Shown: positions 34,444 to 43,239, counted from the stretch's first letter. The stretch: 64,000 nucleotides of DNA from an uncultured Rhodopila sp. (GCF_903944925.1 NZ_CAJATU010000163.1:62001-126000); one strand, 5' to 3'. Notes: a model not told the origin generated them from the sequence alone. Program-made: numbers and translations.

Positions 34444-35518
34444 CCCCCAGCACCTCGATCGAGGTGGACTTGATCAGCGCCAGCACGGCACTGCCAGGTT
34501 CCAGCGCGAGGCGACTGATCGCATCCGGCGTCACCCGGGACAGCAGAACGCCATCCGGCAAGGCAATTTCCACCAGCACCGACTGCCGCCGGGGTCCGTC
34601 GGTCATCCGCCGCACCGTCCCCGGTACGATGTTGTGCAGGCTGATCGCCTCCGGCGAACGTCTTGCCAGGATCACCTCCCGGGCTGGAATACGCACGCGG
34701 CATGCGGCGCCAATCTCAGCGTCCTGATTGGGCACCCACAGCGTAACCCCGCCGCCCTCCAGCCGGGTCAGCGCGCTGTCGCCGTCATGCTCGGCCACCC
34801 GGCACACCAGCACCGCACCGGCATCGTCGCGCTGCCCCAGCGGCAAATCAGCCCGTCCGGCGACATCCGGCACCGAGCCGCAGGCCACCACCCGGCCCTT
34901 CTCCAGCAGCACCACCGAATCGCCCAACTGCGACAGCTCATCCGGCGAGTGCGTCACGTAAACGATCGGCAGTTTCAGCGCGGTCTTCAGCCGGGTCAGG
35001 AACGGCAGGATCTCCGCCTTGCGCGGCGCATCCAGGCTGGCCAGCGGCTCATCCATCAGCAGCAGATGCGGCTGCGCCAACAGGCCGCGGCCGATGGCGA
35101 CGCGCTGACGCTCCCCGCCGGACAGCGTCTTCGGCCGGCGCGCCAGCAGGTGCCGGATGCCGAGCAGATCGACCACCTCGTCGAACCGGATCGACCCCGG
35201 CTCGGTCCGCCGCATACCGAAGCGCAAGTTCGTCTCGATCGACATGTGCGGAAACAGCCTGGCGTCCTGGAACACCAGGCCGACGCGCCGGCGCTCCGGC
35301 GGCAGCCAGATGCCGGTCTTCGTGTCGCCCAGCACCTTGCCGTCGATGCTGATATGGCACTCGTCAGGCCGGAACAGGCCGGCGGCGGCGTTGATGATGG
35401 TGGTCTTGCCGCAGCCGGACGGCCCGAACAGCATCGTGACGCCGGATGAGGGTGTTTCGAATCCCATGTCCATGTCGATCGCCGGGAAGTGGTGGCGCAT
35501 CCGGAACGTAAGCGTCAT
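34427..35518 (-). CDS. modC: Molybdate ABC transporter ATPase
   Basis: A 363-residue ATPase. Walker A FGPSGCGKTTIINAAAG, signature LSGGERQRVAIGRGL and LLMDEPLASLDAPRK are present. The C-terminal part has a TOBE/MopI-like oxyanion-sensing domain (ISLHNIVPGTVRRMTDGPRR, ... AVLALIKSTSIEVLG), the mark of ModC. ATG 35518 overlaps the modB stop (ATGA). Last gene of the molybdate uptake operon. Confidence 0.93.
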   Translation of the reverse strand: MTLTFRMRHHFPAIDMDMGFETPSSGVTMLFGPSGCGKTTIINAAAGLFRPDECHISIDGKVLGDTKTGIWLPPERRRVGLVFQDARLFPHMSIETNLRFGMRRTEPGSIRFDEVVDLLGIRHLLARRPKTLSGGERQRVAIGRGLLAQPHLLLMDEPLASLDAPRKAEILPFLTRLKTALKLPIVYVTHSPDELSQLGDSVVLLEKGRVVACGSVPDVAGRADLPLGQRDDAGAVLVCRVAEHDGDSALTRLEGGGVTLWVPNQDAEIGAACRVRIPAREVILARRSPEAISLHNIVPGTVRRMTDGPRRQSVLVEIALPDGVLLSRVTPDAISRLALEPGSAVLALIKSTSIEVLGATTPG

Positions 35519-36204
35519 CGTCCCAGCGCCACATTCAGCCGCTTGCCGAGCCATTCCGACAACAGCAGGCCAATCAAGGCCAGGGTCAGCGATACCATGG
35601 ACAGTTCCGCCGCCTTGGCCTCGCCGCCGGGCACCTGCAACGCGGCGTAGATCGCCAGCGGCAGGGTTTGCGTCTGGCCCGGGATATTGGCGGCAAAGGT
35701 GATGACCGCGCCGAACTCACCCAGGCAGGTGGCGTAGGCGACGACCGCTCCTACCAGGATACCTGGCGACGCCAGCGGCAGGGTGATGTTGAACAGGCGA
35801 TCGAGCCGCCCGGCGCCGAGGGTGCGGGCGGCTTGTTCCAGACCCATGTCGGCGGCTTCCAGCGACAGCCGGATGGACCGGACCATCACCGGGAACGTCA
35901 TCACCGCGCAGGCCAGGCTGGCGCCCGCCGTGGTGAACACCAGCCGGATGCCGAGGTAGTCGTACAGCAGCGAGCCGATGGGTCCGCGGATACCGAACAG
36001 GATCAGCAGCAGCCAGCCGGTGACCACCGGCGGCAGCACCAGCGGCAGATGCACGAAGGCATTCAGCAGCGAGCGCCCGGGAAAGCGGTGCCGCACCAGA
36101 ACCCAGGCGGTGATCACGGCCAGCGGCAGGCCAAAGCCGACCGCCCGCGCCGCGACGATCAGCGTCAGCCGGACGGCGGTCCATTCTTCGGCTGTGAGGT
36201 TCAT
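35515..36204 (-). CDS. modB: Molybdate ABC transporter permease
   Basis: A 229-residue permease. LPLVLPPVVTGWLLLILFG near residue 55, and EAADMGLEQAARTLGAGRLD, the ATPase-contact loop, are typical of ModB. It moves molybdate with ModA and ModC. A REP-like repeat separates it from modA. Confidence 0.93.
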   Translation of the reverse strand: MNLTAEEWTAVRLTLIVAARAVGFGLPLAVITAWVLVRHRFPGRSLLNAFVHLPLVLPPVVTGWLLLILFGIRGPIGSLLYDYLGIRLVFTTAGASLACAVMTFPVMVRSIRLSLEAADMGLEQAARTLGAGRLDRLFNITLPLASPGILVGAVVAYATCLGEFGAVITFAANIPGQTQTLPLAIYAALQVPGGEAKAAELSMVSLTLALIGLLLSEWLGKRLNVALGR

Positions 36205-36229
36205 TCAGGCGACGCGGGCGTTGCCCATG

Positions 36230-36319
36230 TGTCGTGGCCGGCCTTGTGCCGGCTATTCACGACTTGCGATGCTGACCGCAGCACAGTCGTGGATTGCCGG
36301 ACCAAGTCCGGCCAGGACA
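36230..36319. repeat. REP-like palindromic repeat, copy 2 (modA/modB gap)
   Basis: The clearest copy. Left arm 36230-36261 starts TGTCGTGGCCGGCCTTGTG, the 26-base spacer is 36262-36287 and the right arm is 36288-36319. The right arm's reverse complement starts TGTCCTGGCCGGACTTGGT, a close match to the left arm. Each arm also forms a hairpin (GGCCGGC/GCCGGC; CCGGAC/GTCCGG). Inside an operon it could lower modBC expression relative to modA. Confidence 0.8.
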
Positions 36320-36375
36320 CAAAACGGGACGCGACCGGCGCCCTAACCATGCCGCGAATCGAAGTAGGTCTCAGC

Positions 36376-37125
36376 CTATTCAACCTTGAAGCCGCGCTTG
36401 ACGAACACCTCGCGCGCCTGCGGACCGGCCAGGAACGTCAACAGCGCATGCGCATCGGGCGTGTCGCCGGATTTCACCACCGCGAACGGATAGGTGATCG
36501 GGTCGTGGCTGCTGGCCGGAAATATCCCCGCCACCACGACCGCCTTCGACACCGCCGCATCGGTGCCGTAGACGATCCCGGCGGGCGCCTCGCCGCGCTC
36601 GACCAGCAGCAGGCCAGCCCGTACGTCGTCAGTCCTGGCCAGCTTCGGGGCAATTTTGTCCCACAAGCCCAGCTTGGTCAGCGCCTGCTGCGCGTAAATG
36701 CCGACCGGCACATGCGCCGGATCGCCGACGGCCAGCCGCCCATTCGGGCCGAGCAGACCGGCCAGGTCGAAGTTCGGGCCGATGGTGACACGAACAGGGT
36801 TGGTGGCCGGAACCACCAGCACGAGGTCATTGCTCAGCAAATCCTTGCGTGAGCCGGGCACGATCAGGCCCTTCTCGGTCAGGTAATTCATCCATTTCTC
36901 ATCGGCGGACGCGAAGACGTTCGCTGGCGCACCCTGCTCGATCTGGCGCGCCAGCGTGGAGCTTGAGCCGAAGGACAGCCGCAGCGGCTTGTGGCCCGCG
37001 GTCACCCAATGGGCCGAAACGTCGTTCATTGCGTCGGTCAGGCTGGCGGCGGCAAACACCGTCAGTTCCTGCGCGCGCGCCACAAGCGGCGCCAGCAGGA
37101 TGCACAAAAACAGCAGGAAGCGCAT
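36376..37125 (-). CDS. modA: Molybdate-binding periplasmic protein
   Basis: A 249-residue protein with a signal peptide (MRFLLFLCILLAPLVARAQE). ModA motifs are clear: LTVFAAASLTDAMNDVSAHW, FGSSSTLARQIEQGAPANVF and GEAPAGIVYGTDA, with the Ser/Thr/Tyr oxyanion ligands. It lies 12 bases downstream of the BtuF/MolA-like gene, so that gene and modABC form one transcript. Confidence 0.95.
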   Translation of the reverse strand: MRFLLFLCILLAPLVARAQELTVFAAASLTDAMNDVSAHWVTAGHKPLRLSFGSSSTLARQIEQGAPANVFASADEKWMNYLTEKGLIVPGSRKDLLSNDLVLVVPATNPVRVTIGPNFDLAGLLGPNGRLAVGDPAHVPVGIYAQQALTKLGLWDKIAPKLARTDDVRAGLLLVERGEAPAGIVYGTDAAVSKAVVVAGIFPASSHDPITYPFAVVKSGDTPDAHALLTFLAGPQAREVFVKRGFKVE

Positions 37126-37137
37126 GGATGGGACCTC

Positions 37138-38100
37138 TCAGGGTTGAACGCCGGCGAGCACGCCGTCGCGTTCGGCCGGTGTCAATACGTGGCCATAGAC
37201 GATTGCATTCGACAAGGCGGCGAGCGTCACCGGATCGCGGCCTTCAAGCCAGGCCAGCCCGATCAGGCGGTTGATGGATGGCGGCTCCTCGATCCAGCCG
37301 AACGGCAGGGCCGGAGACACCAGGGCGTGCCCGTCCCGCACCGCCTGCACCGTCGTCCAGGCGTCGGAATGAAGCAGCGTGTCGTGCATGGCGGGGTTGG
37401 AGAAGATCAGCACGTCCGGATCGAGCGCCTTGATCGCCTCGATGCTGGAGGTCCGAAAAGTCCCCTCGCCGTCCGGCGCCAGCACTTGCCAGCCGAGGCG
37501 GGTGAACACCGCCGTCACGTCGGTACCGGGTGCGGCAACGGTCAGGCCATCGGGCCCGCGGGCATACAGCACGCGCGGATGGGTGGTTGGGGCGGGCAGT
37601 GACAGCAGCGCCTCGGCGTAGCGGGCCAGGGTTTCGGCGCGGTCCTCCCGGTGCAGGATGGCGCCGAGGCGGCGGAAGGTTTCGGGGATCCTGTCGAGTG
37701 CGCCATCGAGCAGCAGCGTCGGAGTGCCGGTGCTTTCCTGCGTCTTCTGTGCCAGTTCGGCGTAGCGAGGCGACACGGTGCCATAGTCGAGGATCAGGTC
37801 CGGATGCAGCGCCTTGATCGCCTGCGAGACGTCTTCCCGCCCGGTCAGGCGGGGGATTTGCGGCAGTTTCGCGGCCTCGGGGGCCAGGATGGCGCGGGCT
37901 TCATCCGGCAGCGGCGCGGGCCAGCCGATCATCAGGTCGGGTGCAAGGGCTACGAGCAGGACGGAGGCCGGCGGGCCGGCGGGCGCGATATGGGTGATGC
38001 GATCCGGAACCTGGACGATGCGGCCGGCCGAATCGACGACCTCGGCCGCGCCAGCGGCGGCGGACCACATCACAGCCAGGATCAGGATTGCGCGGCGCAT
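37138..38100 (-). CDS. BtuF/TroA-fold substrate-binding protein heading the mod operon (MolA-like)
   Basis: A 320-residue periplasmic protein with a signal peptide (MRRAILILAVMWSAAAGAAE). The mature part is of the iron-siderophore/cobalamin-binding fold (EVVDSAGRIVQVPDRITHIA ... IKALHPDLILDYGTVSPRYA). ATG 38100 follows AAAGGAGGCAGC. It is first in a transcript with modABC and divergent from modE, so molybdate or tungstate is the likely ligand, as for Haemophilus MolA of the same fold. Alternatively it binds a siderophore (metallophore)-type chelate of Mo. Ligand is inferred from context. Confidence 0.75.
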   Translation of the reverse strand: MRRAILILAVMWSAAAGAAEVVDSAGRIVQVPDRITHIAPAGPPASVLLVALAPDLMIGWPAPLPDEARAILAPEAAKLPQIPRLTGREDVSQAIKALHPDLILDYGTVSPRYAELAQKTQESTGTPTLLLDGALDRIPETFRRLGAILHREDRAETLARYAEALLSLPAPTTHPRVLYARGPDGLTVAAPGTDVTAVFTRLGWQVLAPDGEGTFRTSSIEAIKALDPDVLIFSNPAMHDTLLHSDAWTTVQAVRDGHALVSPALPFGWIEEPPSINRLIGLAWLEGRDPVTLAALSNAIVYGHVLTPAERDGVLAGVQP

Positions 38101-38119
38101 GCTGCCTCCTTTGTTGTTG

Positions 38120-38141
38120 ACGGTATATTTGTACAGATACG
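38120..38141. promoter_or_regulatory. Weak ModE-box candidate between modE and the mod operon
   Basis: CGGTATAT-TTGTAC-AGATACGG lies 20 bases before the MolA-like gene. Half-site CGGTATAT fits the CGNTATAT consensus, the other half has two mismatches and the spacing is 2 bases short of the 24-base ModE operator. The location, between modE and the operon it would control, is its best support. Confidence 0.4.
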
Positions 38142-38272
38142 GCGGCGCCAGTGCCCTCCGGCGCGGCATGCGGCGTCGGCACGGGCCATGACACCGCCGC
38201 AGCAAGCCGGGCCATGCCGGCCAACAGCCGCCCGATTGATCATTGTCCATCCGATGTGGTTTGTTGCCGCAA

Positions 38273-38683
38273 ATGGCAAAACGACCCTCCAACCCGTCCG
38301 AGTCCCCCAAAGCCGATCGGCTGAGCATCCGGATCGACCTGTCATCCGGCGCGCGCATCGGTCCCGGCAAGATCGCCGTGCTGGAGGAGATCGCGCGCTC
38401 CGGGTCGATCTCCGCCGCCGGACGCGCGCTGAAGATGTCGTATCGCCGCACCTGGGAACTGGTCGAGGAGCTGAATCGCACCATCGGCACGCCGGTGGTC
38501 GAAACCGCGGCCGGCGGCAGCGGCGGCGGGGGCACCGTACTGACCAAGGCGGGCAAGGCCGTGGTGAACAGTTATCGGGCGATTGAGATGGACACGGCGC
38601 TGGCAGCGCGTAAACACCTCAAGGCGCTGAACCGTGCCTGTCTTGGCAAGGCGCGCCCCACAAAACCGGAGTCCGACTCATGA
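38273..38683 (+). CDS. modE: ModE-type molybdenum regulator, DNA-binding domain only
   Basis: A 136-residue LysR-like winged-helix protein: KIAVLEEIARSGSISAAGRA, LKMSYRRTWELVEELN and TVLTKAGKAVVNSYR match the ModE N-domain. It ends before any TOBE domains. The separate molbindin gene overlaps its stop (ATGA), so sensor and DNA-binding parts are split into two co-translated genes. It is expected to bind the ModE-type operators found at 41835 and 44274. Confidence 0.9.
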   Translation: MAKRPSNPSESPKADRLSIRIDLSSGARIGPGKIAVLEEIARSGSISAAGRALKMSYRRTWELVEELNRTIGTPVVETAAGGSGGGGTVLTKAGKAVVNSYRAIEMDTALAARKHLKALNRACLGKARPTKPESDS

Positions 38684-38886
38684 AGCTTTCCGCTCGCAAC
38701 CAGATCGCCGGCACGATCAAGGACGTGAAGCGCGGCGCCACGACCTCGCACGTGACGATCGAGATTTCGCCGACAGTGCTGATCACCGCGTCCATCACCA
38801 ACGAATCCGTCGAGGAACTTGGCCTCAAGGCCGGTCAGAAGGCGTTTGCGGTGATCAAGTCGTCCGACGTGATGATCGGCATCTGA
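38680..38886 (+). CDS. mop: Molbindin (Mop), single TOBE domain
   Basis: A 68-residue TOBE domain: MKLSARNQIAGTIKDVKRGA and AGQKAFAVIKSSDVMIGI are classic molbindin. It binds molybdate as a hexamer for storage or homeostasis, and may also serve as the ligand sensor of the split ModE. Start overlaps the modE stop. Its own stop abuts the stop of the convergent DUF2325 gene with no spacer. Confidence 0.93.
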   Translation: MKLSARNQIAGTIKDVKRGATTSHVTIEISPTVLITASITNESVEELGLKAGQKAFAVIKSSDVMIGI

Positions 38887-40155
38887 TCACACGGCTGGCG
38901 ACAGGGCTGTCATCTCCGGCGCCTGCAAGGCTGTCAGCAGCGAGGTGATGCTGGCGGACCGCAACGGGATGTAGCGCTTTCCGCTCTGGCGGCAGAGCGC
39001 TTTGACCGTGTTCACGGCCTCATGGCTGATGCAGTCCACGGGGAACAGCACGACGTCCGCCCGGCTGGCCAGGCCGTGCAGCAGCGCGGACTGGTTTTCG
39101 ATGCCGCCGTCGTGGTGCAGGAGCGTGGCGCCCAGCCGCTCGACCGCCGCCCGCATCGGCGCGAACTGGTTCGGGCGGCCGCCGACATACAGCAGCACGA
39201 CGCCATCGAGGCGAGCCTCCGGCCGCGCGCCGGAGGCTTCGCTCGGGGGCGCCAGAATCGCTTCGATCACGTTGAGTTCATGACGCATGGCGTCACGGTC
39301 TTTTTCCGCCGCCGCGCGGGCCGCCGCCTCCCGCTCCGCCGCGGCCTGAGCCGCTGCCAGTCTGTCTTCCATCGCCGCCCGCCGGCGCGCGTGGGTGGAT
39401 AGGCGGCGTTCCAAATCGGCGACAAGATCGCGCAACGCGGCGCTGTCCTCCGCCACCGGTTCAGACGGCGAGGCGACGATCTTCTGCGTCAGCGCCCGGC
39501 GCAGTTCGTGGATTTGCCTGTCGCGGACGACAACGGCCTCATGCAGCGCCTGCTGCTGGCGTTGGACCTTGGCCTCCAGAGCCGCTTTCTCCGATTCCAG
39601 CCAGCATAGCCGCTTGATGTCCGCGCGGTTGGCGGAACCGACGAGGTGCGACAGCATGTGCACCTCTCCGAACGCCTCGCGCACCAGCGCCTGGGTGGTG
39701 GCCGGGTGCGTCAGGGTCGCCCAGTATGCGCCGGGTATGTCGCCGCGCTTCACCGACTCGCGCCATTGGGTGCGCACGGCCTGCTCGGTGTCCGCCTTGG
39801 CGAACTGGCTGATCGCCAGCTTGTGCCGCTGGTCCAGCACCTTGTTCAACTGCCGCGCCGCTTCGTCCCGCCGGCTGGCGAGGCTGACCGCGACCGCATG
39901 CAGGTCGTGGTCGGAGCAGCCATCCGCGGCCATGCCGAATTTCTTCAGAACCGAGCGCAGTTCCGTGGTGGACAGGCACGTCCCGACGATCGAGCAGTGC
40001 AGGTTGGTACTGAATTCCCAGATCTTGGTGCGCCGCGGCGCCGCCTCGCGCCTGATCAGGATCGTCGCCGGGACCGGGCGAAAATCCATCGGGCGCGGCA
40101 CCATCGGGTTGCTCGCACCGGTCTTCATCGCGATGGAAAGGCCCGCTCCGCTCAT
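38887..40155 (-). CDS. DUF2325 protein with a long coiled coil
   Basis: A 422-residue protein. Residues about 75-180 are helical, about 195-300 form a coiled coil rich in Glu/Arg/Ala (AAAQAAAEREAAARAAAEKD) and the C-terminal 100 residues are DUF2325 (VVLLYVGGRPNQFAPMRAAV, ADVVLFPVDCISHEAVNTVK). Cys and Asp in VDCIS and the CRQSGKRYIPLR end are conserved in the family as I recall. ATG 40155 has AGGACGG upstream. I recall such genes near Mo or nitrogenase clusters; role unknown. Confidence 0.75.
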   Translation of the reverse strand: MSGAGLSIAMKTGASNPMVPRPMDFRPVPATILIRREAAPRRTKIWEFSTNLHCSIVGTCLSTTELRSVLKKFGMAADGCSDHDLHAVAVSLASRRDEAARQLNKVLDQRHKLAISQFAKADTEQAVRTQWRESVKRGDIPGAYWATLTHPATTQALVREAFGEVHMLSHLVGSANRADIKRLCWLESEKAALEAKVQRQQQALHEAVVVRDRQIHELRRALTQKIVASPSEPVAEDSAALRDLVADLERRLSTHARRRAAMEDRLAAAQAAAEREAAARAAAEKDRDAMRHELNVIEAILAPPSEASGARPEARLDGVVLLYVGGRPNQFAPMRAAVERLGATLLHHDGGIENQSALLHGLASRADVVLFPVDCISHEAVNTVKALCRQSGKRYIPLRSASITSLLTALQAPEMTALSPAV

Positions 40156-40312
40156 GGTCCGTCCTGGTTGCTTCCGCCGGTTTGCCCCGGCACCTGGCGT
40201 CGTATACGTTTGACTACAGCGATAGTGGCCCGGGATGCTGCGTCTGCCAAGCGAAAAGCTGCTTGGCGAGCCGGCGGGAAACCCGTCTAATTCTGGTGAG
40301 GAGACAAAACCG

Positions 40313-41797
40313 ATGAACGCCCTGACACAGACCCATCCGTTTTTGGACGGCAAGATCAAGCGCATGCTGATTGGCGGCAAGTGGCTCGAAGCCGCGTCCG
40401 GCAAGACTTTCGAAACCCGCAATCCCGCCACCGGCGAGCTCCTGGCCAACGTTGCCGAAGGCGATGCCGAGGACATCGATCGCGCCGTCGCCGCATCGCG
40501 CGAGGCGTTCAACGGCCCGTGGAGCAAGGTCAAGCCGGCGCAACGGCAGGTGATCCTGATCAGGCTCGCTGAGTTGGTGGAGCAAAATATCGAGGAACTG
40601 GCCGCGCTCGACACGCTCGACATGGGCGCGCCGATAACCCGTACCCGTAACAACCGTGCCAGGGCGGTGGGCATGCTGCGGTTCTATGCCGGCATGGCGA
40701 CCGCGCTGCATGGCGAAACGATCGACAACTCGCTGCCCGGCGAGTTCGTCTCCTTCACCCTGAAGGAACCGGTCGGCGTCGTCGGCGCCATCATCCCCTG
40801 GAACGCGCCGCTAAGCTCATCGATCTGGAAGCTCGGCCCGGTCCTGGCGACCGGCTGCACGGTGGTGCTGAAGCCGGCCGAGGAGGCGCCGCTGACCGCG
40901 CTGCGCCTCGGTGAATTGTGCCTGGAGGCTGGGGTGCCCCCGGGCGTCGTGAATGTCGTGCCGGGATTTGGCGAGACGGCGGGTGCGGCGCTGTCGTCGC
41001 ATCCGGATGTGGACAAGGTGGCGTTCACCGGGTCGCACCTGACCGGGAAATCGATCGTTCGCGCCTCGGCGGGAAATCTCAAGCGCGTATCGCTGGAATT
41101 GGGCGGCAAGTCGCCGGACATCGTGTTCGCCGACGCCGATTTGGATCAGGCGGTGCCGGGTGCCAGCATGGCGGTGTTTTCCAACTCCGGCCAGATTTGC
41201 AGCGCCGGCACGCGGCTGTTCGTGGAGAAGAAGGTTTACGACGAATTCGTCGGGCGCGTCGCCGACTTCAGCAAAACCTTGCGTGTCGGTGACGGCCGCC
41301 ACTCCGACACGCAGGTCGGTCCCCTGGTGTCGCCGGAACAACTGAAACGGGTCACCGGTTACCTGGACATCGGCCGGCAGGAAGGCGCGCGTCCGCTGTC
41401 GGGCGGGGAGCGGCTGACGGATGGCCCTCTGGCGAAAGGCTACTTCGTTCCGCCGACAGTGTTTGCCGACGTGCGCGACGACATGCGGATCGCGCAGGAG
41501 GAAATTTTCGGTCCGGTGATCTCCGCCATCCCGTTCACCGACATCGAGGAGGTGATCGAGCGCGGCAACAAGACCCAGTTCGGGCTGGGCAGCGGCGTGT
41601 GGACGCGCGATGTCGGCAAGGCGCACCGTCTTGCCCGGGCGATCCGCGCCGGATCGGTTTGGATCAACTGCTACCAGGCGATGGACCCGGCGGTGCCGTT
41701 CGGCGGCTATAAAATGAGCGGCTATGGCCGGGAGGGCGGCGTGCAGCACCTGGAGGAGTACCTGAACGTGAAATCGGTCTGGATCAAGACCGACTGA
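40313..41797 (+). CDS. Aldehyde dehydrogenase (NAD(P)+-dependent)
   Basis: A 494-residue ALDH. Rossmann motif GVVGAIIPWNAPL, catalytic Glu262 (LELGGKSPDIVF) and nucleophile Cys296 (NSGQICSAGTR) are intact. ATG 40313 follows GAGGAG. The closest group by motif is the betaine/medium-chain aldehyde type; substrate unknown. The alcohol dehydrogenase gene downstream could supply its substrate, with the small PEP-CTERM gene between them. Confidence 0.9.
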   Translation: MNALTQTHPFLDGKIKRMLIGGKWLEAASGKTFETRNPATGELLANVAEGDAEDIDRAVAASREAFNGPWSKVKPAQRQVILIRLAELVEQNIEELAALDTLDMGAPITRTRNNRARAVGMLRFYAGMATALHGETIDNSLPGEFVSFTLKEPVGVVGAIIPWNAPLSSSIWKLGPVLATGCTVVLKPAEEAPLTALRLGELCLEAGVPPGVVNVVPGFGETAGAALSSHPDVDKVAFTGSHLTGKSIVRASAGNLKRVSLELGGKSPDIVFADADLDQAVPGASMAVFSNSGQICSAGTRLFVEKKVYDEFVGRVADFSKTLRVGDGRHSDTQVGPLVSPEQLKRVTGYLDIGRQEGARPLSGGERLTDGPLAKGYFVPPTVFADVRDDMRIAQEEIFGPVISAIPFTDIEEVIERGNKTQFGLGSGVWTRDVGKAHRLARAIRAGSVWINCYQAMDPAVPFGGYKMSGYGREGGVQHLEEYLNVKSVWIKTD

Positions 41798-41810
41798 CCT
41801 CCGGGGGGCA

Positions 41811-41834
41811 TTGACAACATCCCGACGGTGTTAT
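41811..41834 (+). promoter_or_regulatory. Promoter -35 region of the PEP-CTERM gene
   Basis: A perfect TTGACA (41811-41816) lies so that the -10 region, 17-18 bases later, falls within the ModE-type palindrome (near 41834-41840). No good -10 match is seen, but overlap of -10 and operator is what a repressed promoter would show. Confidence 0.5.
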
Positions 41835-41858
41835 CGTTATGTTTAATGAAACATAACG
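41835..41858. promoter_or_regulatory. ModE-type operator (Mo-box), perfect palindrome
   Basis: CGTTATGTTT-AATG-AAACATAACG is a 24-base inverted repeat with perfect 10 bp arms, and flanking AT/AT extends it to 28 bases. The E. coli ModE operator upstream of modA has the same 24-base form (CGTTATATT ... ACATAACG). It ends 12 bases before ATG 41871. A related site lies at 44274. Confidence 0.8.
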
Positions 41859-41870
41859 ATTGAGGTTTCC

Positions 41871-42182
41871 ATGCGACGGGCACTTGTTGTGACTGCGGCG
41901 GCGGGCGCGCTGGTTGGCCTGGCGGGTGCCCCGGCACGGGCCGATGTCGTCCTGTCGGGGCTGGACAGCAATCCGAGCCTCGGGGGCAACGATGGCGTGG
42001 CCCGCACCATCCTGCCCGGGGATAATAAGCACGGTCGCTGGGTATCGAACCTCGACGCGATCATCGTGCCCGACGTTCCGGAGCCGGCTTCATTGACGGT
42101 TCTTGCTGCCGGACTGGCGCTGCTCGGATGGTTCCGCGGCGCCAACCGCGACAGTTCACGAAGGTTTCCCTGGAAGGCCTGA
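41871..42182 (+). CDS. PEP-CTERM-sorted mini-protein with a partial molybdopterin-oxidoreductase-like domain
   Basis: A 103-residue secreted protein. Signal peptide MRRALVVTAAAGALVGLAGA is followed by about 45 residues (VVLSGLDSNPSLGGNDGVAR then TILPGDNKHGRWVSNLDAII) and a PEP-CTERM tail (VPEPASLTVLAAGLALLGWF + GANRDSSRR). The middle matches the end of each repeat in the 43240-44253 protein (SDGLARIVVPNDIAGGRYIS; ADGALRLIVPGDVAGGRYVS), so it looks like the same domain with its first part deleted. A ModE-type operator overlaps its promoter. Confidence 0.75.
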   Translation: MRRALVVTAAAGALVGLAGAPARADVVLSGLDSNPSLGGNDGVARTILPGDNKHGRWVSNLDAIIVPDVPEPASLTVLAAGLALLGWFRGANRDSSRRFPWKA

Positions 42183-42231
42183 TCATGATCCCTACTTAAC
42201 TCCAGTTCATCCAGGACTTGGAGTTGCCCCC

Positions 42232-43236
42232 ATGCGAGCGGTACAGGTCACCAGCGCCAACGGCCCATTTGAACTCGTCGAACGCGCTATTCCCGATCCG
42301 CCGCCGCGCCATGTGCGCATCAAGGTGCAGGCGTGCGGCGTTTGCCACAGCGATTCCTTCACCGCGACAGGCGCTTTCCCCGGCATCCAGTTTCCGCGCG
42401 TGCCAGGGCATGAGGTTGTCGGCATCATCGACGCCCTCGGCGCGGAGGTGCCCGATTGGCAGCCCGGACAACGCGTCGGCGTCGGCTGGCATGGGGGCCA
42501 TTGCGGGCATTGCACGTCCTGCCGGCGGGGCGATTTCATTACCTGCGTGAACGGGCAGATCCCCGGGATTTCCTATGACGGCGGCTACGCCGATTACATG
42601 ATCGCGCCGTTCGAGGCGCTGGCGGCCGTGCCGGATGAACTGACTCCGGCCGAGGCCGCCCCACTGCTCTGCGCCGGGATCACCACGTTCAATGCGCTGC
42701 GCAACAGCGGCCTGAAAGCGGGCGATCTCGTTGCCATCCTGGGCATTGGCGGGTTGGGCCATCTCGGCGTTCAGTTCGTCGCGAAAATGGGATGCCGCAC
42801 CGTGGCGATTGCGCGCGGCACCGACAAGGAACCGCTGGCGCGGAAACTGGGCGCGCATCGCTATATCGACAGCAACACGGCTGATGTGGCGGGCGAATTG
42901 ACGAAGTTGGGCGGCGCGCGCGTGATCCTCGCCACCGCGACCAGCCCGAAGGCCATGAGCGCCACCATTGGCGGCCTCGGCGTGGACGGCAAGCTGATCG
43001 TCGTCGGTGCGTCGATGGAGCCGATAGAGGTGCCGCCGCTGGCGCTGATCCAGCAACGGCGCGGGGTCCTGGGCTGGCCATCGGGCACGTCGATCGATTC
43101 CGAGGACACGCTGGCCTTCAGCGCGCTGGCGGACATCCGTCCGATGATCGAAACGATGCCGCTGGATCGCGCCGCCGAAGCCTATGAACGGATGATGAGC
43201 GGCGCGGCCCGGTTCCGCATGGTGCTGACAACGTAG
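42232..43236 (+). CDS. Zinc-dependent alcohol dehydrogenase (MDR family)
   Basis: A 334-residue enzyme. Catalytic zinc ligands are seen in ACGVCHSDSF and GHEVVG, the structural zinc cysteines in CGHCTSCRRGDFITC and the NAD(P)-binding GIGGLGHLGVQF. It resembles the AdhA/CAD-like group acting on primary alcohols or aldehydes. ATG 42232 follows TTGGAG. It may be co-transcribed with the PEP-CTERM gene 49 bases upstream and so share the Mo-box, but this is not certain. Confidence 0.88.
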   Translation: MRAVQVTSANGPFELVERAIPDPPPRHVRIKVQACGVCHSDSFTATGAFPGIQFPRVPGHEVVGIIDALGAEVPDWQPGQRVGVGWHGGHCGHCTSCRRGDFITCVNGQIPGISYDGGYADYMIAPFEALAAVPDELTPAEAAPLLCAGITTFNALRNSGLKAGDLVAILGIGGLGHLGVQFVAKMGCRTVAIARGTDKEPLARKLGAHRYIDSNTADVAGELTKLGGARVILATATSPKAMSATIGGLGVDGKLIVVGASMEPIEVPPLALIQQRRGVLGWPSGTSIDSEDTLAFSALADIRPMIETMPLDRAAEAYERMMSGAARFRMVLTT

Positions 43237-43239
43237 CCG

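Noticed and set aside
40195-40225. Possible ModE box upstream of the DUF2325 gene (CGTCGTATACGTTTG...)
   Set aside because: Only CGTATACG is symmetric and the second half-site is missing.
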